A stretch of DNA of 64,000 nt, taken from contig NZ_QVLR01000016.1 in NCBI RefSeq assembly GCF_014822185.1, positions 62,001 through 126,000 of the forward strand, given 5' to 3'. Each line of letters begins with the position of its first letter. Position 1 is the stretch's first letter. Source of the DNA: Azoarcus sp. Aa7 (GTDB lineage Bacteria; Pseudomonadota; Gammaproteobacteria; Burkholderiales; Rhodocyclaceae). The notes beneath the pieces are model-generated. The model saw only the letters and a list, made by a program, of their open reading frames with translations, was not told the DNA's origin and searched no databases. This document shows, one piece after another, positions 17,419 to 26,506 of this stretch. Made by a program: the position numbers and the translations under genes.

Positions 17419-18567
17419 TCAGCGCGCGACGCGGCCGAGCAGGCTGCCGCTTTCGCCGGCAGGATCTCCAACCAGCGCGAAACCGCGCAGGGCCCCCGCG
17501 CGGTCGTGGAACAGCGCCCGCACACCGCGGGCGGTGGCCGATTCGTACCATTCGCCGGCGCCCGGCGGCGGTTCGCAGATCGCGACGGCGCAGCACTCCA
17601 GGTTCAGGCGCCGCACGCGCGCCTTCCAGCGCATGCGTGCGCCGTGTCCGGCGAGCACGTCGGCAAGCACCTGCGCGCCGGCTTCGATGTCTTCCCCGAG
17701 CTCGAACACGCGCCCCTCGAATTCCGCACAGCCGCCCAGGGCGTGAATCGTCCCGGCCGAGGTGCGCATGGCGGCATCGACGACGATGCCCGCCGCGACG
17801 TCCAGCCCGGCGGCCCGCGCGAGCTGCACGCGCGGGCGGGTGCCCTGCGCGGCGACGACTACATCGACGGCGAGCGGCTTGCCGCCCAGCGTCGTGACGT
17901 GGAGTTCGTGCATGCCCTGGTCGATGCGCTGCACGCCGTCCTCGATGCGGATGCGCACGCCGGCGGCGGTCAGCGCGGCGGCGATGCGTTCGGCACACAG
18001 GGCGGGAACGCTGCCGCCCAGCAGGCGCGGATCGGGCTCCAGCAGGGTCACTTCGCAGCCGCCGCGCTTCAGGCTTTCCGCCAGCTCGCAGCCCCGGATG
18101 CTGCCGCCGACGACGGCGACGCGCCCCCGCCCCGCGAGTTCGGAACGCAGATAGGCGTATTCGGCGAGGCTGCCGACAGTGAGGACGGACGCGGCGGCAC
18201 TGCCGCGCACGTTCGCCGGCCGGACCGAGTCCGCGCCGGTCGCCAGCACCAGCTGCGACCAGGCCTGCTCCGCCTGCGCAGGGCTGTCGGTGCGCAGCGT
18301 GCGGCTCGCGGGATCGATCGCGAGCACGCGGCGGTGGGGCGTGATCGTGGCTTCGAAGCGATAGGCCATCTGCTCGGCGGTCGCGATCACCAGTTCGTCC
18401 GCGTCGCGCCGGTGCGCGAGGCCCGCGGGCAGCTGGTCCTTGGAGTAGGCCGCGGCCTCGTCGGCGCCGATCAGGTGGACCTCGCGGTGGCGGTCGCGCT
18501 GGCGCAGCGCCCGCAAGAGCGCGTAGCCGGCGAAGCCGGTGCCGACGATTACGAGCGGTGCATCCAC
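17419..18567 (-). CDS. FAD-dependent NAD(P)H oxidoreductase (rubredoxin-reductase type)
   Basis: 382 residues. The N-terminal FAD-binding motif is IVGTGFAGYALLRALR (GxGxxG) and the second dinucleotide site is VAVVGGSIRGCELAESL. A C-terminal FAD contact region includes IHALGGCAEF. Overall layout and length match rubredoxin or ferredoxin reductases that pass electrons from NAD(P)H to a small iron protein. No rubredoxin gene is adjacent, so the partner is unknown. The GTG start at 18567 is preceded by GGGGGAG, preferred over an upstream GTG at 18597. It is convergent with topB and lies downstream of oxyR on the same strand, which may hint at a redox-stress role. Confidence 0.85.
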   Translation of the reverse strand: MDAPLVIVGTGFAGYALLRALRQRDRHREVHLIGADEAAAYSKDQLPAGLAHRRDADELVIATAEQMAYRFEATITPHRRVLAIDPASRTLRTDSPAQAEQAWSQLVLATGADSVRPANVRGSAAASVLTVGSLAEYAYLRSELAGRGRVAVVGGSIRGCELAESLKRGGCEVTLLEPDPRLLGGSVPALCAERIAAALTAAGVRIRIEDGVQRIDQGMHELHVTTLGGKPLAVDVVVAAQGTRPRVQLARAAGLDVAAGIVVDAAMRTSAGTIHALGGCAEFEGRVFELGEDIEAGAQVLADVLAGHGARMRWKARVRRLNLECCAVAICEPPPGAGEWYESATARGVRALFHDRAGALRGFALVGDPAGESGSLLGRVAR

Positions 18568-18687
18568 GGCGCTCCCCCGGGGAAGGCATGGTTTCACGCT
18601 AGCTTCCAGCGCGCGGGACGGCGCGGCAATCGGTCACGCCAGCCGTCGCCGGCGCCCCGGACAGACAATTATCCCGGCAACGAAATA

Positions 18688-18748
18688 CCGTTCGGGCTGA
18701 GCCTGTCGAAGCCCTGCCCATGCCCTTCGACGAGCTCAGGGCGAACGG
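18688..18748. repeat. Long inverted repeat of the common TTCGACAGGCTCAG type
   Basis: The arms are CCGTTCGGGCTGAGCCTGTC (start 18688) and GACGAGCTCAGGGCGAACGG (end 18748), imperfect inverted copies. Closely similar palindromes are scattered widely in proteobacterial genomes as intergenic elements. It lies between oxyR and the FAD oxidoreductase gene and could form a transcript hairpin between them. Confidence 0.85.
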
Positions 18749-18772
18749 ATGTGTCTGATTGCCGCGACAGCG

Positions 18773-19711
18773 TCAGGCCAGCTCCAGCGGCACCGCGCGG
18801 CCGATCGGGCGCACGCCGGGCAGGTCGCTCTCGAGGATGGCGGTGCGCAGGACGTCGATCGCGCCGCTGCGCGGGTAGGTGACGCGCCACGCGAGCGCGA
18901 CGCGGCGCGAGGGTTCGGGGTCGGAGAAGGGACGCACGGCGACCAGCGCGTTCTGCGCCGGCAGGTCGTCCGCGGCGGTGCTGGGCAGCACCGTGACGCC
19001 GAGGCCGGTCGCGACCATGTGGCGGATCGTCTCCAGCGAGCTGCCTTCCAGCGTGCGCTGCAGTCCGCTGACATTGCGGCAGTGCGGACACACTTCGAGC
19101 ACCTGGTCGCGGAAGCAGTTGCCGGCACCGAGCAGCAGCAGCTGGTCGTCGGCGAGTTTGTCGGGGTCGATGTGCTCCAGCGCCTTCCACGGGTGACCCG
19201 CCGGCATCAGCACGCGGAAGGGTTCGTCATACACGGGCTGGGCGACGACGCCCGCCTCGTCGAAGGGCAGTGACAGCACGATGACGTCGAGTTCGCCGCG
19301 CTTGAGCGCCTCGAGGAGCCGTGTCGTGTAGTTCTCGTGGATGATCAGCGGCATGCGCGGCGCGAGCCTGTGCACGCGCGGGATCAGCCGCGGCAGCAGG
19401 TAGGGGGCGATGGTGTAGATCACTCCCAGGCGTAGCGGCCCGGACAGCGGATCCTTGCCGGCAGCGGCGATCTCGGGGATCTGCGCCGCTTCCATCAGCA
19501 CCTTCTCGGCCTGGGCGACGATGCGCTGGCCGGTGGAGGTGATCTTGACCTCGGTCGCACTGCGCTCGAAGAGCTGCACGCCGAGTTCGTCCTCGACCTT
19601 CTTGATCGCGACCGAAAGCGTGGGCTGGCTGACATGGCACTTCTCGGCCGCACGGCCGAAGTGGCGCTCGTGGGCGAGGGCGATGAGATAGCGGAGATCG
19701 GTGAGGGTCAT
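18773..19711 (-). CDS. oxyR: OxyR, peroxide-sensing LysR regulator
   Basis: 312 residues. The LysR HTH is at the N-terminus (LIALAHERHFGRAAEKCHVSQPTLSVAIKKVE). The redox pair Cys199 and Cys208 lies in GNCFRDQVLEVC at exactly the E. coli OxyR positions, so peroxide sensing by disulfide formation is expected. It is divergent from a TonB-dependent receptor gene across 149 bp, where OxyR usually autoregulates. The FAD oxidoreductase gene follows downstream on the same strand beyond a palindromic repeat. Confidence 0.95.
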   Translation of the reverse strand: MTLTDLRYLIALAHERHFGRAAEKCHVSQPTLSVAIKKVEDELGVQLFERSATEVKITSTGQRIVAQAEKVLMEAAQIPEIAAAGKDPLSGPLRLGVIYTIAPYLLPRLIPRVHRLAPRMPLIIHENYTTRLLEALKRGELDVIVLSLPFDEAGVVAQPVYDEPFRVLMPAGHPWKALEHIDPDKLADDQLLLLGAGNCFRDQVLEVCPHCRNVSGLQRTLEGSSLETIRHMVATGLGVTVLPSTAADDLPAQNALVAVRPFSDPEPSRRVALAWRVTYPRSGAIDVLRTAILESDLPGVRPIGRAVPLELA

Positions 19712-19860
19712 GGGGGTGCGCTGGGCAATGGCATGCGCCGTTGATGTTACTCCGCATGGGCACATCGGGACACCTCCGGCAACCCGCGAAGTGCCGCTCC
19801 CCCTTATACTTCAATTTGCGCCAATGTCCCGCACGGCGGGGCTTCAAACAATAACGATCT

Positions 19861-21921
19861 ATGACTTTCCGCTTATACTTGCGCGCCGTCGCCGCGGCTT
19901 CGATCGCCGCGTGCTCTTCCGTCGCGGCGGCCCAATCCGGCATTGCGCCGGAAACCTCACCGGATCCGCAGATTCCGGAATCGAGCTATTTCGACTCCCT
20001 GCCGGTGGTGCTTACCGTTTCCCGCATGCCGCGACCGCAGAACGAGACGCCGGCGGCGATCACCGTGCTCGATCGCGAGACCATCCGCGCGACCGGCTAC
20101 CGCAGCCTGGACCGCCTGCTGCGCCTCGTACCGGGCATGCTGGTCGCGAAGGAACGCGGCAGCGAGCAGTGGGTCAGCTATCACGGCCCGAACCGCGATT
20201 CCCCGCAGGAACTGCAGATCCTCATCGACGGCCGCTCGGTGAGCGCGGCCTATTTCGGCAGCTTCGGGCGCAATTCATTCCCGCTGGCGATCGAGGACAT
20301 CGAGCGCATCGAGGTCGTGCGCGGCACCGACGCGGCGTCCTACGGCACGAACGCCTACATGGGCGTGGTGAACATCATCACGCGCCACACCGCGGAGGAA
20401 AGCGGCGGGACGGTTTCGGTCGCAGGCGGTACGGGCGAGTATTCGGAAGTGAGCGGCCGTGTCGTCGCGCGCTCGGGTCCACTGGGCCTGCGCATCACGG
20501 CTCAGCACCTGCGCGACGAGGGTGTGCACGACCTGAACGACAGCCGCGACCGCCACCGCATGAGCCTGCGCAGCGACCTGCAGATGGGCGAGCACGACGA
20601 GCTGACCCTGCTCGCCGGCCTCACCGACATCGAGCGCGGAACGGGTTACCCGAACACGCCGTTCAACTCCCATCCCGAGCGCGACATGGACACGCGCGAG
20701 CACTTCGGCCACTTGCGCTGGCGCCATGCCGTCGGTCCGGACGAGGAGTTCCTGCTGTCCGGCTACTACGCCTACGAGCGCACGCGCAACGAATGGGCGA
20801 TCAACAACGGCCGGCTGAGCTTTCCCGGCGGCCCGTTCTCGATCCCGGTGAACGACAGCTTCACGACGCGGCGGCAGAACCTCGAATTCCAGCACAACGT
20901 CTCGCCCCGGCAGGGTCTGAGGTTGAGCTGGGGGGCCGAGTGGCGGCGCGACCAGGTCCATGCTCCGTTCATCTTCTTCGGCCGCTCCGACCCGGCAGAG
21001 GAAAGCCGCCGTCTGTACGCCAACGTCGAATGGCGTGCCGCGCCGCAGTGGCAATGGAACTTCGGTGCGATGGCGGAGCGCTTCCAGCACGACCACACCC
21101 GCCTGTCGCCGCGCGTGTTCCTCAACTGGCTCCCGGACGAGATGGAAACCTGGCGCGCCGGCTACGCACGCGCGTGGCGCAATCCGGGGGTTTTCGGCCG
21201 GTATAGCGATGTGCGCATCATCCACCCCGTCCTCGGGCTGCTGCAGCATCGTTTCGTCCCCAACCCGGGCATCGACCCGGCGCGCCTCGACAGCTTCGAG
21301 ATCGGCCACGCGCGCCGCTTCCCGACCCTGCAGGGCAGCCTCGACGTGCGCGTGTTCCACGAGCGCATCCACGACCAGATCGAGCGCCGACAAGCGGAAA
21401 CGTCGCTGCCCGCGCTGGTCCCCAAATCGATCCTGCCGCCTTCGCAGTGGGCGAACGGGCAGGGCTTGGTACGGCTCGAAGGCGTCGAGACGCAGTTCGA
21501 CTTCAAGCCCTGGCGCGACGGCACGCTGCTGCTGCGCCACACGCTGATGCGCGTGCACGCCGCCGACGACGGCACCACGGACAGCGTCGCGCCGTATTCG
21601 GCAAGCATCACGTGGCTGCAGCGCATGGGCGCGTGGCAGAGCGCGCTGACCGTGCTGCGCGTCGGGCCGGTGCGCGCCGGCAACGGGTTCACGCCGACCT
21701 TCCGCTACACCGTGCCGGACTACACGACGCTGGATGCGAGCATCGCGCGCGAGTTCCGCCTCGACGGCGGACAGGCGCTGGAAGTGCGGCTGACGGGCCT
21801 CAACCTGCTCGGGCGTCATCAGGAGCTGGCGAACTTCCCGGTGCAGCAGGCCTCCGGCGACGACGACCCGGTCAATCGCCTCGAACCGGTCGTGATGCTG
21901 AGCGTGTCGGCCAGCTTCTGA
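19861..21921 (+). CDS. TonB-dependent outer-membrane receptor
   Basis: 686 residues. A signal peptide (MTFRLYLRAVAAASIAACSSVAAA) is followed by a plug domain at about 45-165, with VLTVSRMPRPQNETPAAITVLDRETI, the TonB-box-like start VVLTVSR, LIDGRSV, and IERIEVVRGTDAASYGTNAYMGVVNIIT. A beta-barrel ends in the C-terminal aromatic signature VMLSVSASF. Such receptors import siderophores, heme, vitamin B12 or other large ligands. The ligand cannot be read and no ABC transporter or TonB gene is adjacent. It diverges from oxyR. The upstream region contains TTATAC-like -10 sequences. Confidence 0.93.
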   Translation: MTFRLYLRAVAAASIAACSSVAAAQSGIAPETSPDPQIPESSYFDSLPVVLTVSRMPRPQNETPAAITVLDRETIRATGYRSLDRLLRLVPGMLVAKERGSEQWVSYHGPNRDSPQELQILIDGRSVSAAYFGSFGRNSFPLAIEDIERIEVVRGTDAASYGTNAYMGVVNIITRHTAEESGGTVSVAGGTGEYSEVSGRVVARSGPLGLRITAQHLRDEGVHDLNDSRDRHRMSLRSDLQMGEHDELTLLAGLTDIERGTGYPNTPFNSHPERDMDTREHFGHLRWRHAVGPDEEFLLSGYYAYERTRNEWAINNGRLSFPGGPFSIPVNDSFTTRRQNLEFQHNVSPRQGLRLSWGAEWRRDQVHAPFIFFGRSDPAEESRRLYANVEWRAAPQWQWNFGAMAERFQHDHTRLSPRVFLNWLPDEMETWRAGYARAWRNPGVFGRYSDVRIIHPVLGLLQHRFVPNPGIDPARLDSFEIGHARRFPTLQGSLDVRVFHERIHDQIERRQAETSLPALVPKSILPPSQWANGQGLVRLEGVETQFDFKPWRDGTLLLRHTLMRVHAADDGTTDSVAPYSASITWLQRMGAWQSALTVLRVGPVRAGNGFTPTFRYTVPDYTTLDASIAREFRLDGGQALEVRLTGLNLLGRHQELANFPVQQASGDDDPVNRLEPVVMLSVSASF

Positions 21922-22055
21922 GACGTCGCGCATGCGCCGGACTTGTATCCGGCGCGCTTCGCCCCCAATCTGTGATGCATGACGCGGCCGGGAACACGGG
22001 CGGCCGCTCCGCGTCTACGCGACGGATTGATGACAACTCAGGGGAAAAGCACAAC

Positions 22056-23546
22056 ATGCGCAAGACGATTCTTGTCACTGCCCTGGCGATGGGCCTCGGC
22101 TCCGCCTTCATCGATGGCCTCGTGGTTCCCGCGGCGCGCGCCGCGAGCCCGGTGCCGGCGGCACAGGCGGCCCAGCTCAACCGCTTCGGCCTGCCCGATT
22201 TCGGCGATCTGGTCGAGCAGGTCGGCCCCGCCGTCGTGAACATCGCGGTGACGCAGAAGGAAAAGACCCGCCCGATGGGCGAGGACGCCCAGGGCCTGTC
22301 GCCCGACGACCCGTTCTACGACTTCCTGCGGCGCTTCGGCGTGCCGACGCCGGGCATGCCCGGCCAGCCGGGGCATGGCAACCGCGGCCCGCGCGCGCAG
22401 CGCGGGGTCGGCTCGGGCTTCATCGTCAGCAACGACGGCTACGTGCTCACCAATGCGCACGTCGTCGGCGAGGGCGAGTCGGAAGTCACCGTCAAGCTGA
22501 TCGACAAGCGCGAGTTCAAGGCCAAGGTGGTCGGCACCGACAAGCGCACCGACATCGCGCTGCTGAAGATCGACGCCAGCGGGCTGCCGACCGTGCGCAC
22601 CGGCGATGCGGAACGCTCCCGCGTCGGCGAATGGGTCGTCGCCGTCGGTTCGCCCTTCGGCTTCGACAACACGGTCACGGCCGGCATCATCTCGGCGAAG
22701 GCGCGCCGCCTGCCGGACGAGAACTACGTGCCGTTCATCCAGACCGACGTGGCGATCAACCCCGGCAACTCGGGCGGACCGCTGTTCAACCTCGCCGGCG
22801 AGGTGATCGGCATCAACTCGCAGATCTACTCGCGCTCGGGCGGCTTCATGGGCATCTCGTTCGCGATCCCGATCGACGTCGCGCTGAAGGTCAAGGACCA
22901 GATCGTCAAGTACGGCCGCGTGCAGCGCGGCAAGCTGGGCGTGACGATCCAGGGGCTGGACAAGGAACTGGCGCAGTCCTTCGGCCTGACCGAACCGCGC
23001 GGCGCGCTGATCGCGAGCGTGGAGCCCGACAGCGCGGGCGACAAGGCGGGACTGAAACCGGGCGACGTGGTGCTGGGCGTCGACGGCACGAACGTCGGCG
23101 AGTCGGGCGATCTGCCGCGCATCATCGGCGACAAGCGCCCCGGCACGAGCGTGAAGCTGGAGATCTGGCGCGAGGGCAAGAGCCGCACGGTGAGCGCGAC
23201 GCTGGGCGAGATGAACCCCGAGACCCTGGCCGAGGTGCCGGGCGGCGGGGGCGACGGCAAGCGCGGCGAGGATGCCGGCGGCAAGCTGGGCCTGGCCGGT
23301 CGGGCACTCACGAACGAGGAGGCGGCGCAGCTCGGCGTGCGCGGCGGCCTGCTGGTCGAACGCGTAAACGGTCCGGCGGCCCAGGCGGGCCTGCAGCAGG
23401 GCGACATCGTGCTGGCGGTAAATAACCAGCCGGTGACCACGGTGCAGGCCTTCCGCCAGCTGATGGAGAAGGTCGGCAACCGCTTCGCGCTGCTCGTGCA
23501 GCGCGGCGGCACGCGCATCTTCGTGCCGATCCGCACGGGCAGCTGA
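22056..23546 (+). CDS. Do/DegP-type periplasmic serine protease with two PDZ domains
   Basis: 496 residues. A signal peptide (to about 30) is followed by a trypsin-like domain with triad His135 (TNAHVV), Asp166 (TDIALLKI) and Ser239 (GNSGGP). PDZ1 is at about 275-380 (GKLGVTIQGL) and PDZ2 at about 395-490 (GLLVERV). It degrades or refolds damaged envelope proteins. A glycine-rich linker (PGGGGDGKRGEDAGGKLG) joins the PDZ domains. Length and order match MucD/DegQ-like proteins of betaproteobacteria. After the stop there is a GCCGGC/GCCGGC hairpin at 23595-23610 without a T-run. Confidence 0.94.
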   Translation: MRKTILVTALAMGLGSAFIDGLVVPAARAASPVPAAQAAQLNRFGLPDFGDLVEQVGPAVVNIAVTQKEKTRPMGEDAQGLSPDDPFYDFLRRFGVPTPGMPGQPGHGNRGPRAQRGVGSGFIVSNDGYVLTNAHVVGEGESEVTVKLIDKREFKAKVVGTDKRTDIALLKIDASGLPTVRTGDAERSRVGEWVVAVGSPFGFDNTVTAGIISAKARRLPDENYVPFIQTDVAINPGNSGGPLFNLAGEVIGINSQIYSRSGGFMGISFAIPIDVALKVKDQIVKYGRVQRGKLGVTIQGLDKELAQSFGLTEPRGALIASVEPDSAGDKAGLKPGDVVLGVDGTNVGESGDLPRIIGDKRPGTSVKLEIWREGKSRTVSATLGEMNPETLAEVPGGGGDGKRGEDAGGKLGLAGRALTNEEAAQLGVRGGLLVERVNGPAAQAGLQQGDIVLAVNNQPVTTVQAFRQLMEKVGNRFALLVQRGGTRIFVPIRTGS

Positions 23547-23626
23547 ACGCCCCCAAAGCCGGGTCCGTCCCGCGCACGCCGCGGCGGCGGACCCGCCGGC
23601 CGCGGCCGGCTTGTGCATCCGGCCTG

Positions 23627-23642
23627 TGTGACCTGGGTCACA
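23627..23642. promoter_or_regulatory. Perfect CRP-type palindrome upstream of cytochrome c'
   Basis: TGTGACCTGGGTCACA is a perfect inverted repeat and matches the CRP/Vfr consensus TGTGA-N6-TCACA exactly. It lies 136 bp before the cytochrome c' start and upstream of a possible promoter (TTGGCC near 23650, TAGACT near 23671). It therefore could serve as an activator site for a CRP-family regulator. Binding is inferred from sequence only. Confidence 0.55.
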
Positions 23643-23777
23643 CGCGCCTTGGCCGTGGAATAAATCCCGATAGACTGCTGTTCATATTCCCGCAGGATCA
23701 TCGTGCGTGCCGGTATGCATGCGCCCGGCCGCGCATTACGCCGTTGTTACCAACCACCTGAAACGAGAGAACGAACA

Positions 23778-24251
23778 ATGAAGAAACTCCTCACCCATGC
23801 CGCCGCCGGCCTCCTCGCCCTGTCCCTCGCCGGCCTCGCCTCGGCGCAGATGAAGCCCGAGGACGCGATCAAATTCCGCCAGTCCGGCTACACCTTCATG
23901 GCGTGGAACATGGGCAAGATCAAGGCGCAGGCCGTCGACGGCACGACGCCGTTCAACAAGGACCAGGTCGCTGCGGCGGCCAATGCCATCGCAGCGGTTG
24001 CGAACTCGGGCATGGGCACCCTGTACCTGCCGGGCACCGACAAGGGCAAGGGCTGGAAGGACACACGCGTGAAGGCCGAACTTTTCAAGGAGCAGGAGGA
24101 GGTCGGCAAGATCGCGAAGAACTTCGTCGAGCAGGCCAACACGCTGCAGAAGGTCGCGATGACCGGTGACCAGGCCGCGATCAAGACCCAGTTCGGCGAG
24201 ATGGGCAAGGCCTGCAAGGCCTGTCACGACAAGTACCGCGTCGAGGAGTGA
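23778..24251 (+). CDS. Periplasmic cytochrome c'
   Basis: 157 residues. A cleavable signal peptide (MKKLLTHAAAGLLALSLAGLASA) is followed by a four-helix-bundle protein with a single C-terminal heme site, CKACH at 146-150, the arrangement of cytochromes c' and c-556. These bind NO or CO and may protect against nitrosative stress or shuttle electrons. ATG 23778 is preceded by ACGAGAGAACGA, a moderate ribosome-binding site. The gene is monocistronic: a CRP-like site lies upstream and a strong terminator follows. Confidence 0.92.
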   Translation: MKKLLTHAAAGLLALSLAGLASAQMKPEDAIKFRQSGYTFMAWNMGKIKAQAVDGTTPFNKDQVAAAANAIAAVANSGMGTLYLPGTDKGKGWKDTRVKAELFKEQEEVGKIAKNFVEQANTLQKVAMTGDQAAIKTQFGEMGKACKACHDKYRVEE

Positions 24252-24290
24252 TGCGCGCCGCGCCGGGCTTTCCGGGGCGATGAACGGCAG

Positions 24291-24318
24291 AATGGCCACC
24301 CCCGGGGGTGGCCATTTT
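24291..24318. terminator. Strong bidirectional terminator between cytochrome c' and the MFS gene
   Basis: A perfect 13-bp inverted repeat (AATGGCCACCCCC and its complement, 24291-24316) is followed by TT on the + strand and preceded by an A-containing stretch. It separates the convergent cytochrome c' and MFS transporter genes. Confidence 0.85.
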
Positions 24319-24337
24319 CACTTCGGGGGGACGGCGT

Positions 24338-25558
24338 TCAGGCCGGCTGCGCCGCCGGACGCAGCACCGGCGCCTCGCGGATCGGCAGATTGACGATGGC
24401 TGCCGCCGCGGCGAGCGCCATGTCGGCGTACCACATCCACGAGAAGTCGCCGAAGCGCGTGATCGCGACACCCCCCAGCCACGCGCCGAGGAAACCGCCG
24501 ATCTGGTGCGACAGCAGGGTGAGGCCGAACAGCGTGCCGAGATAGCGGATGCCGAACAGCTTGCCGACGATGGCCGCCGTGGGTGGCACGGTGGCGAGCC
24601 AGGTGAAGCCGAGGCCGGCGGCGAAGAGGTAGAAGGTCAGCGCGGTCTTCGGCGCCATCAGGTAGATCGCGACGAGCAGCGCACGCGAGGCGTACATCGC
24701 CGCAAGGATGTGCTTGCTGCGGTAGCGCGACACCGAGGCGCCGGCGTACAGGCTGCCGACGATGTTCGACAGGCCAATGATCGCCAGCGACCAGCTCGCC
24801 ACCGTCGGCGGCAGGCCGCACAGGTCGACCTCGCCGGGCAGGTGGGTCACCAGGAAGGCGATGTGGAAGCCGCAGGTGAAGAAACCGGCGTGCAGCAGCA
24901 GGTAGCTGCGATCGCCCATCGCTTGGCGCACGGTACGCCACAGGCCGGCGTCTTCGTGTGCGGCGTGCTGGTGCGTCGCGTGCTTCGGGTCGACGAGCAC
25001 GCGCACAAGCGGCAGCGCGGCGAGCGTCATCAGCGCCAGCGACCACATCGCGCCCATCCAGCCAATGCTCTGGATCAGCTTCTGTAGCACCGGCGCGAAC
25101 ACGAACTGGCCGAAGGAACCGCCGGCGTTGATGACGCCGGACGCGGCCCCGCGTGCATCGAGCGGCAGGCGCTGTGCTGCGGCGCCGATCAGGACCGAGA
25201 AGCTGCCCGCACCCGAACCGATCGCCGACAGCAGGCCCAGCGACACGACCAGGCCGAAACCGGAGCCCATGAAAGGCGTCAGTGCGCTGCCGAGGGCGAG
25301 GATGATCAGGCCCCACGCCAGCACCTTGGCCGGGCCGTAGCGGTCGGCGAACGCGCCGGCGACCGGCTGGATTGCGCCCCACATGAACTGGCCGACGGCG
25401 AGCGCGAAGCTGATCGTTGCGATGCCGAGCCCGGTCGAGGTGTTCAGGGGCGACACGAACAGGCCCAACGACTGGCGCGCACCCATCGTCACCATCAGGA
25501 TGCCGGCGGCCGAGAGGGTGACGATCAGCGCGGCGCGGCTGTTGAGGGATCGCAGCAT
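24338..25558 (-). CDS. MFS transporter
   Basis: 406 residues with about twelve predicted membrane segments. Family marks are GARQSLGLFVSPLN in TM1, ADRYGPAKVLAWG in the loop 2-3 position (the D-R-x-G motif A) and a central loop. That loop is unusually His-rich (DPKHATHQHAAHEDAG), which might bind metal or tune activity. The substrate cannot be assigned. It is downstream of the thioesterase gene on the same strand, separated by 63 bp that contain a G-rich repeat, so the two may form an operon. Confidence 0.88.
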   Translation of the reverse strand: MLRSLNSRAALIVTLSAAGILMVTMGARQSLGLFVSPLNTSTGLGIATISFALAVGQFMWGAIQPVAGAFADRYGPAKVLAWGLIILALGSALTPFMGSGFGLVVSLGLLSAIGSGAGSFSVLIGAAAQRLPLDARGAASGVINAGGSFGQFVFAPVLQKLIQSIGWMGAMWSLALMTLAALPLVRVLVDPKHATHQHAAHEDAGLWRTVRQAMGDRSYLLLHAGFFTCGFHIAFLVTHLPGEVDLCGLPPTVASWSLAIIGLSNIVGSLYAGASVSRYRSKHILAAMYASRALLVAIYLMAPKTALTFYLFAAGLGFTWLATVPPTAAIVGKLFGIRYLGTLFGLTLLSHQIGGFLGAWLGGVAITRFGDFSWMWYADMALAAAAAIVNLPIREAPVLRPAAQPA

Positions 25559-25583
25559 GGTGGTCTTCTTTCTTTGTCGTTAT

Positions 25584-25611
25584 GGTCGGGGTCGGGGTCG
25601 GGGTGGGGGTG
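25584..25611. repeat. G-rich tandem repeat with G-quadruplex potential
   Basis: Four consecutive GGGG runs separated by two-base TC or TG spacers lie on the + strand, in the 63 bp between the thioesterase stop and the MFS start. This fits the G4 motif with very short loops. On the transcribed strand of the leftward genes it would be in the template strand. Confidence 0.75.
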
Positions 25612-25621
25612 TAGGTGCCGG

Positions 25622-26419
25622 CTACTTCTTGCGCACGAACAGCGTGTGCAGGCTGCGGCCCAACGCGCCGTCGAGGTCGAATACCGCGGTCGTCACGGTG
25701 CCGATGCCGCCCGGGTCGATGATGGTGCGCGCGGACATGCCGAACCATTCGCCCTGCGGATGGCGGTGCATGTTGATCGTGAGATCGACCGGCACGAAGG
25801 TCCAGTGGCGGATGTCGAGCTCGGCGCTGATGCCGTTGGCCGAGTCGAGGATCAGCAGCAGGGCCTCGATGCCGTCGGTCGGCTGGCCGGCGACGAGCGG
25901 GATGCGCGGACGTGCCCACACCGTCGCCGGACCGGGCTCGATGAAGCTGCCGTCGGCGAAGCGCCATTCGAGCGCATCGGCGTAGGGGAAGTAGTCGACG
26001 CCGTGGAAGAACACCTGTGCCTGCGCCTCGGGCAGCGCCGGCACGGCGAAGGGGTCCGCGACGGCGACGGCGCTGTCGGGCTTGCGTTCGACGCGCCACG
26101 CGTGGGCCAGCAGGACGGGCTTGCCGCGGACGAGCATCTCGCCCTGGATCAGCTCGATGCGCCGGCCCGGCCGCAGCACGCGCACGCGCAGCTCGCACGG
26201 CTCGACCGGCACCGGCCCGAGGATCTCGAAGGTGATGCGCGCGATGTCGAGGCCGAATTCGGACGGAAAGCGCCGTAGCGCCTGCGCGAGCAGCGCGATC
26301 GGCGGGCCGCCGTGCTGGCTGTCGACCGACCACGGGCCGATCGTGGCCTCGGTCGGCTGGTAGGCGTTGTCGCCCAACGGCAGGAAGAAGGCTTCGGGAA
26401 GCGCGATGCTCGTGTGCAT
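25622..26419 (-). CDS. Acyl-CoA thioesterase-like protein (double hotdog)
   Basis: 265 residues with the layout of the thioesterase-like superfamily. The first hotdog has GPWSVDSQHGGPPIALLAQAL and RITFEILGPVPVEPCELRV. The second has DIRHWTFVPVDLTINMHR and GEWFGMSARTIIDPGG. Members hydrolyse acyl-CoA esters; the substrate chain is unknown. The ATG at 26419 is chosen because it begins the conserved region, with an upstream start at 26461 possible. It diverges from a LysR gene whose operator-like inverted repeat lies between them, so that regulator probably controls it. Confidence 0.85.
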   Translation of the reverse strand: MHTSIALPEAFFLPLGDNAYQPTEATIGPWSVDSQHGGPPIALLAQALRRFPSEFGLDIARITFEILGPVPVEPCELRVRVLRPGRRIELIQGEMLVRGKPVLLAHAWRVERKPDSAVAVADPFAVPALPEAQAQVFFHGVDYFPYADALEWRFADGSFIEPGPATVWARPRIPLVAGQPTDGIEALLLILDSANGISAELDIRHWTFVPVDLTINMHRHPQGEWFGMSARTIIDPGGIGTVTTAVFDLDGALGRSLHTLFVRKK

Positions 26420-26483
26420 GTTCAATACCCTAGCGTATGTCACGGGAAATTTAACCGACAATTACGGAAACAAAAAGCCGATA

Positions 26484-26506
26484 ATCGTTGCTGATACGTC
26501 AACGAT
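26484..26506. promoter_or_regulatory. LysR-type operator candidate between thioesterase and LysR genes
   Basis: ATCGTTG (26484-26490) and CAACGAT (26500-26506) form a perfect inverted repeat containing a T-N11-A core, the usual LysR recognition pattern. It lies 24 bp before the LysR start codon and within the divergent promoter region. Confidence 0.65.
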
